Source of the DNA: Variovorax sp. CF079
GTDB taxonomy: Bacteria; Pseudomonadota; Gammaproteobacteria; Burkholderiales; Burkholderiaceae_C
Reading direction: 5' to 3'
NCBI RefSeq assembly: GCF_900101545.1
Contig: NZ_FMZU01000021.1
Coordinates: forward strand, 80,638-144,637
Length of the DNA stretch: 64,000 bases
Under the pieces are notes generated by a model. The model did no database searches and had not been told where the DNA came from. It worked only from the letters and a program-made list of their open reading frames with translations. The position numbers and the translations under genes were made by a program. Positions 58,825 through 64,000 of the stretch are shown here, in pieces; the stretch's first letter is position 1, and every line of letters begins with the position of its first letter.

Positions 58825-58880
58825 CCCCCCGAGGGGGTCGCTGCAGGCCGCCCGTCTGCGCGAAGCGCGGACTTCGCTGC
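58825..58880. repeat. structured intergenic element between apaG and rpe
   Basis: CCCCC (58825-58829) faces GGGGG (58833-58837), and GCGAAG-CGCGGA-CTTCGC (58860-58877) forms a second perfect stem extended by flanking GC pairs. From memory, Comamonadaceae intergenic repeats share this CCCCCCGAGGGGG and CTTCGCTGCGCTGG wording, so it may be a REP-like dispersed repeat. Only one copy is seen here. Confidence 0.4.
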
Positions 58881-58930
58881 GCTGGCGGCCCGGCGTCGGC
58901 CTGGACAAAGTCCCTGCGACAATCCAGGCC

Positions 58931-59626
58931 ATGAGCAGCCCGTTCCGCATCGCCCCCTCCATTCTTTCGGCCGACTTCGCGCGCCTCGGCGCCGAAGTGA
59001 GCGACGTGATCGCCGCCGGCGCCGACTGGATCCATTTCGACGTGATGGACAACCATTACGTGCCGAACCTCACCTTCGGCCCCATGGTCTGCGAGGCGCT
59101 CCGGCCGCACGCGAAGACCGCCGAGGGCACGCCGGTGCCGATCGACGTGCACCTGATGATCGAGCCGGTCGATGCGCTTGCCGCCGCTTTCGCCCAGGCC
59201 GGGGCCGACTACATCAGCTTCCATCCCGACGCCTCGCCGCACGTGCACCGCAGCATCCAGGCCATCAAGGCGGCCGGCTGCAAGGCCGGGCTGGTGTTCA
59301 ACCCGGGCGCGGGGCTGGAGCCGCTGGACTGGGCGATCGACGAGATCGACCTGATCCTGATCATGAGCGTGAACCCGGGCTTCGGCGGCCAGAGCTTCAT
59401 CGATTCGGCGCTGCGCAAGATCGAACTGGCGCGCAAGCGCATCGAAGAGACCGGGCGCGACATCCGGCTCGAAGTCGACGGCGGCATCAAGGTCGACAAC
59501 ATCGCCCGGGTCGCGAGCGCGGGCGCCGACACCTTCGTGGCCGGCAGCGCGATCTTCAATGCCAAGGACTACGCGAGCGTGATCTCGGCCATGCGCGCTC
59601 AACTGCAGGCTCCGCTCACGGCTTGA
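58931..59626 (+). CDS. rpe: ribulose-phosphate 3-epimerase
   Basis: 231 residues, TIM barrel of the pentose phosphate and Calvin pathways. Signatures: IAPSILSADFARLG, IHFDVMDNHYVPNLT with metal His and Asp, IDVHLMIEPVD, MSVNPGFGGQSF phosphate loop and LEVDGGIKVDN. ATG 58931 is the only start that keeps the conserved N-terminus. The 3' end overlaps the convergent small gene by 11 bp. Confidence 0.96.
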   Translation: MSSPFRIAPSILSADFARLGAEVSDVIAAGADWIHFDVMDNHYVPNLTFGPMVCEALRPHAKTAEGTPVPIDVHLMIEPVDALAAAFAQAGADYISFHPDASPHVHRSIQAIKAAGCKAGLVFNPGAGLEPLDWAIDEIDLILIMSVNPGFGGQSFIDSALRKIELARKRIEETGRDIRLEVDGGIKVDNIARVASAGADTFVAGSAIFNAKDYASVISAMRAQLQAPLTA

Positions 59627-59879
59627 GCTGGTCGTTGTAGACGCGGTCCGTCACCGGCCCGCGGTCGGTGTCGACCACGCCGCGCTCCACGTCCTCCAGC
59701 GCCTGGCGGCCCACGCGCGGGGCGCCGCTGCCGTCCTGGTTCTGCTGGCTGTCCGAGGATTGGTCGCGCTCGTGCGGCAGGCGCGGCGCCGATTCGCCGC
59801 CCTGTTCGACCTTGGTCTTTCCGCCTACAGCGTCCTTCGCCGGATCGGTCTTCGCGGGGGCTTTGGGCTTGCGGGCCAT
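59616..59879 (-). CDS. small disordered hypothetical protein
   Basis: 87 residues. An AAGGAG six bases before ATG 59879 decides the start (an upstream ATG at 59897 lies before this site). The sequence is hydrophilic and low complexity: Lys/Ala-rich start, Gln/Ser-rich centre (SSDSQQNQDGSGAP), no Cys, no hydrophobic segment. Probably intrinsically disordered. No family recognised. Confidence 0.6.
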   Translation of the reverse strand: MARKPKAPAKTDPAKDAVGGKTKVEQGGESAPRLPHERDQSSDSQQNQDGSGAPRVGRQALEDVERGVVDTDRGPVTDRVYNDQLKP

Positions 59880-59959
59880 GGCTTGCTCCTTTGTCATCGG
59901 GTGGTTGTCGCACGGCGAAGCGCCTAGCCCGGTAGGACCGCCATGCGCCGCGTTGTAGG

Positions 59960-60961
59960 ATGGCCGACGAGATGAGCCCGCAACCCACCGACACCCTTCG
60001 CATCCACGGTTACGCCGCCTTGCAACCGGGCCCGCGGCTCATGGTGCTGGGCGGCGTGCATGGCGACGAGACCTGCGGCACTGCCGGCATCGAGCGCGTG
60101 GTGGCCGAGCTCGACGCAGGTTCGCTGCAGCTGCTCTGTGGCCAGCTCACGATGGTGCCGGTTGCCAATCCGCTCGCGCGCCGACTGGGCCGGCGCGAAG
60201 GCGAGCGCAATCTCAATCGGCTGTTCCGTCCGAGCCGGCCGGGCCTCGATCCGGCCGACTACGAAGGCCGCATCACCGACCTGCTGTGTCCGCTGCTCGA
60301 CCGGCACGAGGTGCTGCTCGACCTGCATTCCTTCCAGAGCGCGGGCGAGGCCTTCGCGATGATCGGCCCGCGCGACAACACCGGCACGCTCGAACCCTTC
60401 GCACGCGCTTTCGAAGAAGGCCAGCTCGCGCTGCACCTGGGCACCCCGCGCGTGGTCGAGGGCTGGCTCGACATCTATGCGGCCGGGCTCGCGCAGCGCG
60501 CCGGCGGGCAGCCGGCCGACGAGGCGGCGCTGGCCTTCGGCTGGGGCACCAACGAGTACATGCGCAGCCGCGGCGGCTATGGTGTCACGCTGGAATGCGG
60601 GCAGCACGAGGACCCGGCCGCGCCCGAGGTGGCCCACCGGGCGATCCTGGCGGCGCTGCGCCTGCTGGGCATGATCGCGCCCGATCCTCAGGCAGCGCCG
60701 CCGGCGGCACCCTCCCTGCTGCGGCTGGTCAGCGTGACCGATCGTCTCGACGAAGAAGATCAGTTCGTGCGCGAATGGGCCACCTTCGACCCGGTGGCGA
60801 AGGGCGAGCCCATCGGCGTGCGCGCCGACGGCAGCGTGGTGCAGGCCGATCGCGACGGCTTCATCGTGTTCCCGAATTCGGCCGCGCTGCCCGGCACCGA
60901 ATGGTTCTATTTCGCGGTCGAGAGCGAACGCGACCTGAGCCGGCCCCTGCCGGGCGCCTGA
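59960..60961 (+). CDS. succinylglutamate desuccinylase/aspartoacylase family protein
   Basis: 333 residues. The zinc carboxypeptidase-like fold shows LGGVHGDETCG (metal His and Glu), LLDLHSFQSAG (third ligand His) and NPLARRLGRREGERNLNRLF (substrate-binding Arg and Asn). Members release acyl or amide groups from glutamate- or aspartate-like substrates. A C-terminal beta-rich domain is present. True substrate unknown. A GAAA-loop hairpin follows the stop without a T-tract. Confidence 0.85.
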   Translation: MADEMSPQPTDTLRIHGYAALQPGPRLMVLGGVHGDETCGTAGIERVVAELDAGSLQLLCGQLTMVPVANPLARRLGRREGERNLNRLFRPSRPGLDPADYEGRITDLLCPLLDRHEVLLDLHSFQSAGEAFAMIGPRDNTGTLEPFARAFEEGQLALHLGTPRVVEGWLDIYAAGLAQRAGGQPADEAALAFGWGTNEYMRSRGGYGVTLECGQHEDPAAPEVAHRAILAALRLLGMIAPDPQAAPPAAPSLLRLVSVTDRLDEEDQFVREWATFDPVAKGEPIGVRADGSVVQADRDGFIVFPNSAALPGTEWFYFAVESERDLSRPLPGA

Positions 60962-61046
60962 GGCGCGAAAGCGCCCGCCGCCTCCCAATTTCCTCCGTTT
61001 TTGCCGGCGAGCATCGGGTGCCTGTCACCCATTCGGAGCTATTCCC

Positions 61047-61673
61047 ATGGCACTTTCGCCCGCCGTCGGCGTTGCCCTCAGCCTGAGCTGTTTGTTCGCT
61101 GCGCTGCCGCGCGTCATCGCCAGGCGCGAGGCCCGCGCCGCAAGTCCCGCCGACGTGCGTTTCGAGCCCGTCGAGCGCCGCTGCATCGATCTGCGGCAGC
61201 TGCTCGAGGAGATGCCCCGCGCAAGCGGTGCGGTGCTGCGAGCCGCCGGCATCGAGATCGATCAACGCTTGCCGGATGGCGCACTCTGCGTCTGGGCCGA
61301 CGCGGAGGAGTTGCGGCGCATGCTCGCGCACATCGTGCGCCTGGCCTGCGATGCCATGCCGCGCGGCGGCGTGCTGCGAATACTGGCGCGTTCCGAAGGC
61401 GCGCAGGCCGCGGTGAGCTTCATGGACTCGAGCCTCGCGTCGGAGCAGCCCCGGCTGGCGCCGATGTTCGATCGCCTGTCTGCCGCGCGGCAGAAGGCGG
61501 ACCCGGCCGACAGCGAGATCCGCGAGTGCGCCGTGCTGTCGCGGCGGATCGCCGATCGCCATGGCGGCCGCCTGTACGCCGCGCCCTCGTTGCTCGGCGG
61601 TCTCGGGATCACCTTGCGCATGCCCTTGGCGAACGTCGATGCGGCACCGGCGCCATGGGGTGCGCTGTCATGA
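61047..61673 (+). CDS. degenerate histidine-kinase ATPase-domain protein
   Basis: 208 residues. A membrane-like N-terminus (ALSPAVGVALSLSCLFAALP) precedes a HATPase_c-like domain. The N box reads HIVRLACDAMP in place of the usual N-L-x-x-N-A, so the magnesium-binding Asn is lost. The G1 box reads MDSSLAS and the G2 box lacks its glycines, but the final HGGRLYAAPSLLGGLGITLRM is clearly kinase-like. No His-containing dimerisation domain exists. It is therefore probably a non-catalytic relative. Coupled to the next gene. Confidence 0.6.
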   Translation: MALSPAVGVALSLSCLFAALPRVIARREARAASPADVRFEPVERRCIDLRQLLEEMPRASGAVLRAAGIEIDQRLPDGALCVWADAEELRRMLAHIVRLACDAMPRGGVLRILARSEGAQAAVSFMDSSLASEQPRLAPMFDRLSAARQKADPADSEIRECAVLSRRIADRHGGRLYAAPSLLGGLGITLRMPLANVDAAPAPWGALS

Positions 61674-61945
61674 TGGCCGGCGATGCCCGGCAGCCCATGC
61701 ATGCAAAGAGCGGCCCCCCGGATGGGCTCGATGCGCGTGCGATCCTCGAGGCCGTTCTGCCCTATGCGGCAGCGCTGTGCTTCTTGCTGGCGGTCCTCGT
61801 CGCGGCGCTGGACGAGCGCCGTTGCGACGGCGCCGCTGCTGACCCCTCGACGCTGGCGCCATTGATGTCGACCGCCCAACCGGCGCCGGCTGCCGACGGC
61901 GAATGCAGGCCGCAAGCCGGCGTCAGCGGCGCGCCGACGGAATAA
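61670..61945 (+). CDS. small single-span membrane protein
   Basis: 91 residues. ATG 61670 overlaps the stop of the previous gene (ATGA). One membrane span (about 26-48, AILEAVLPYAAALCFLLAVL) and an Ala/Pro-rich tail with a Cys. No family recognised. Its end overlaps the convergent dioxygenase gene by 23 bp. Confidence 0.55.
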   Translation: MMAGDARQPMHAKSGPPDGLDARAILEAVLPYAAALCFLLAVLVAALDERRCDGAAADPSTLAPLMSTAQPAPAADGECRPQAGVSGAPTE

Positions 61946-62744
61946 GCGCGGCCGTGCGAGCGCTGCCTTGCAGCGCCTGCGGCCGGCCCGGGCCCGGCAT
62001 GTCGGGCATCCCGGCGCCGTGGGGCGGGCGCCCGCCCGGGACCGGCGGACGATCGATCGCCGGGCGGGCCGCCGGATCCACCACCAGCGTCAGCGTGGCC
62101 ACGTACTGCTTGCCTTCCTCGCGCACGGCACCGATCGTCGTGCCGCCGGCCTGGAGCGCGATTCCGTCGTTGCTGTTCAAGGTATCGCGAAGGCTGGCGC
62201 GCCGGTACTGCGGCAGCTGGGTGTAGAGGAACTCGCTGAGCGCATCGGGCAGGAAGAACTGCGAGGTGAGCACGGCGCGCGTTCCGTTCCGCACCTTGAA
62301 ATGGATGTGCGTGGTGCGGCCCGCGTACCAGCCCGGATAGATGGTGCTGAACACGGCGCCGCCGTCATGGGCGGTGGGCTGGCTGCCCCGCAGGAAGGTC
62401 TTGCCCTGCATCGACAGCCCGCGATCGTCGCCCTGGCCGTCATAGCCCGAATAACGGCCTTGCGCATCGCAGTGCCAGATGTCCACGCGCAGTCCGGGCA
62501 ACGGCTTGCCGTTTACGTCCAGCACGGCAAAGCGCACCTCGAGCGGTACGCCTTCGAGGCCTTCGGTGACGTCGGAGCGGACTTTGAGCGCGTCGAAGTA
62601 GTAGGGGCCCTCGGTCGTTGCGGCGGTCAGCGGCAGCTTCGGGGCCGCGGCTTGCGCGGCGGGGGCGGCGGCGGCCAGGCCCGCGGCGCCCAGGCTTGCG
62701 AGCAGGCTGCGGCGGCGCAGCGTGGGGTGTTGGTCTTGTGTCAT
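61923..62744 (-). CDS. Tat-exported intradiol ring-cleavage dioxygenase family protein
   Basis: 273 residues. A twin-arginine signal (LRRRSLLASLGAAGLAAAAP) is followed by the intradiol dioxygenase fold. Metal-ligand regions fit the family: EGPYYFD, GKPLPGLRVDIWHCDAQGRYSGY, and YPGWYAGRTTHIHFKV with the Tyr and two His. Family members open catechol-type rings using Fe(III). The C-terminal 35 residues are Pro/Gly/Arg-rich. It follows the BamA-family gene by 29 bp on the same strand. Confidence 0.88.
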   Translation of the reverse strand: MTQDQHPTLRRRSLLASLGAAGLAAAAPAAQAAAPKLPLTAATTEGPYYFDALKVRSDVTEGLEGVPLEVRFAVLDVNGKPLPGLRVDIWHCDAQGRYSGYDGQGDDRGLSMQGKTFLRGSQPTAHDGGAVFSTIYPGWYAGRTTHIHFKVRNGTRAVLTSQFFLPDALSEFLYTQLPQYRRASLRDTLNSNDGIALQAGGTTIGAVREEGKQYVATLTLVVDPAARPAIDRPPVPGGRPPHGAGMPDMPGPGRPQALQGSARTAALIPSARR

Positions 62745-62773
62745 GGATCTCTTGTTGCTGAAGTTTCGAATGC

Positions 62774-64000
62774 TCAGAAAGAGGTTCCGATCTGGAACTG
62801 GATTCGCTGAGTCCGGTCCGCGGCAATGCCGTTGGCATCGTCCTGCTTCTGGTAGTTGATCGGAACCGCATAGGCCAGGCGCAGAGGACCAAGCGGGGAG
62901 ATCCAGCTGATCCCCAGCCCCGCGGAGGTGCGGATCCGGTTCTGCGCGCGCCATTGCGCGTCGGTCATGCCGGCTGTGCGCTCGGCGAAGACATTGCCCG
63001 CGTCGAAGAAGCTGTAGAGACGCAGGGAGCGGTCGTTGCCCGCGCCGGGAAAGGGCGTGCTGAACTCCATGTTGAAGATGGCCTTGCGCGTGCCGCCCAG
63101 CGCGCCGGCCGTGACGGCATCCCGCGGCCCCAGCGAGTTCTGCTCGAAGCCGCGGATCGAGCCCAGGCCGCCTGCATAGAAGTTCTTGAAGATGGGAAAG
63201 TCCGTGCCGCCCAGCGCGTTGGCATAACCGAGCTGGCCGTTGACGGCCAGCGTGTACTGCTTCGACAGCGGGAAGTACTGCTGGTACTGGTAGCTGCTCT
63301 TCATGTAGCGCACGTCCTTGCCCACGCCCAGCTCGAGGTTGGCGCTCTGCAGCTTGCCGCGGGTCGGCACCAGTGCGCTGTCGCGGTCGTCGCGCGACCA
63401 GCCGATGGTGAAGGGAACGGTGTAGATGCTGTTGTTCGCGCACGTGACGCTGGGTGCAGTGCCGGTGCACTGGAAGTAGTCGAGGTAGGCCTGCGGCGTG
63501 GCGGTGTAGACATAGCTGCCGTTGACCAGCGTGTAGCTGCCATTGCTGCCCGGCGTGAAGACGTAGCGCTCCAGGCCGGCGCCGAAGTAGACCGTGTCCA
63601 GCTCGCCGAAGGGCACGCCGAACTTCACCGAGCCGCCCTGGCTCACCAGCTTGTAGTTGCCGTCGGCCTCGTAGTACGGGCGGGTCGAGGTGTGGAAGAG
63701 ATTGATCGTGCGGGAGATCCCGTTCATCGTGAAGTAGGGGTCGGTGGCGGTGAGCGAGACGGTCCTGCTGTAGGAGCTCGTGTTGACCTGCAGCCCCAGG
63801 TAGTTGCCGGAGCCGAACACGTTCTCCTGGGTGATGCCGAAGCTGAGCGAGATCTTGTCGGTGCTCGAATAGCCCGCGCCGAGCTGCAGCGCGCCCGTGG
63901 GCTTCTCGGCCACGTTGATCGTCAGGTCGACCTGGTCCGGCGAGCCCGGCACCTCCTGCGTCTCCACATTCACCTCGGTGAAGAAGCCCAGGCGGTCCAC
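62774..64000 (-). CDS. BamA/Omp85-family outer membrane protein (N-terminal part outside window)
   Basis: At least 408 residues of the C-terminal portion; the frame runs off the window edge. The last POTRA end reads VDRLGFFTEVNVETQEVPGS as in BamA. The barrel carries LGAGYSSTDKISLS, DPYFTMNGISR and the loop-6 motif GSIRGFEQNSLGPRD, and ends in Phe (QIGTSF). BamA inserts outer-membrane proteins. The usual downstream genes skp–lpxD–fabZ–lpxA are absent; a dioxygenase gene follows instead, so this may be a BamA paralogue. Confidence 0.85.
   Translation of the reverse strand: MDRLGFFTEVNVETQEVPGSPDQVDLTINVAEKPTGALQLGAGYSSTDKISLSFGITQENVFGSGNYLGLQVNTSSYSRTVSLTATDPYFTMNGISRTINLFHTSTRPYYEADGNYKLVSQGGSVKFGVPFGELDTVYFGAGLERYVFTPGSNGSYTLVNGSYVYTATPQAYLDYFQCTGTAPSVTCANNSIYTVPFTIGWSRDDRDSALVPTRGKLQSANLELGVGKDVRYMKSSYQYQQYFPLSKQYTLAVNGQLGYANALGGTDFPIFKNFYAGGLGSIRGFEQNSLGPRDAVTAGALGGTRKAIFNMEFSTPFPGAGNDRSLRLYSFFDAGNVFAERTAGMTDAQWRAQNRIRTSAGLGISWISPLGPLRLAYAVPINYQKQDDANGIAADRTQRIQFQIGTSF

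Noticed and set aside
60962..60975. GGCGC-GAAA-GCGCC hairpin as a terminator
   Set aside because: The stem has only five pairs and no T-tract follows, so termination cannot be claimed.

Overview
The window is about 64 kb of high-GC, densely coded DNA from a Gram-negative betaproteobacterium. The gene content and order (argS–SPOR–dsbA, lptA–lptB–rpoN, ChrB/ChrA, PsiF, two-partner secretion, HDOD, LpxO-like hydroxylase, BamA) fit Burkholderiales, family Comamonadaceae, most like Variovorax. The genus is an inference from family resemblance, not a search result. I found no rRNA, tRNA, transposase, integrase or CRISPR array.

Layout. 1-555: 3' end of an SMP-30/gluconolactonase gene. 576-4024 (minus): chromate-resistance operon chrB–chrA–(SOD-like/rhodanese fusion)–ChrB C-domain, with a promoter carrying nested palindromes and facing a LysR gene. 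5042-9639: DUF2214 protein and two tandem paralogous membrane proteins with spermidine-synthase-like domains. 9785-14807: two-partner secretion cassette (TpsB, TpsA with a cysteine-repeat tail, FecR-like protein), closed by a bidirectional terminator shared with psiF. 15299-23233: housekeeping run argS, SPOR, dsbA, lptA, lptB, rpoN, phospholipase D-like lipoprotein. 23240-24857: repeat-rich secreted protein and a GSU2403-type nucleotidyltransferase behind a large inverted repeat. 24838-29803 (minus): cytochrome b561 with two YceI proteins, two small membrane proteins, and a two-component system. 29909-33711: rRNA methyltransferase, dehalogenase-like hydrolase, small unknowns, CBS protein.

33898-35652: a peptidoglycan-binding-like protein translationally coupled to a membrane-anchored papain-fold protein lacking its catalytic Cys and His, followed by a solitary PIN protein. 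35871-44955: type I secretion locus with a 2001-residue RTX/VCBS adhesin, its ABC exporter and its adaptor; the outer-membrane TolC component is not present. 44981-50251: kinase-like protein, UPF0149/SEC-C protein, MFS transporter, GNAT, NTF2-like protein, CinA, PgpA and a small unknown. 50399-54739: response regulator plus hybrid kinase, HDOD protein, LpxO-like hydroxylase. 54859-58774 (minus): thiL, a YbdK-type ligase overlapping a Kef-type antiporter, apaG. 58931-64000: rpe, a succinylglutamate-desuccinylase-family protein, a degenerate histidine-kinase ATPase domain, a Tat-exported intradiol dioxygenase, and the C-terminal part of a BamA-family protein cut by the window edge.

The genes are packed tightly, with many ATGA, GTGA or TAATG overlaps and several convergent pairs whose 3' ends overlap. 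The most unusual content is the pseudo-papain cassette, the cysteine-repeat tail on TpsA, the recently duplicated adhesin repeats, the ChrC/ChrE-like fusion, and the BamA paralogue next to a dioxygenase.
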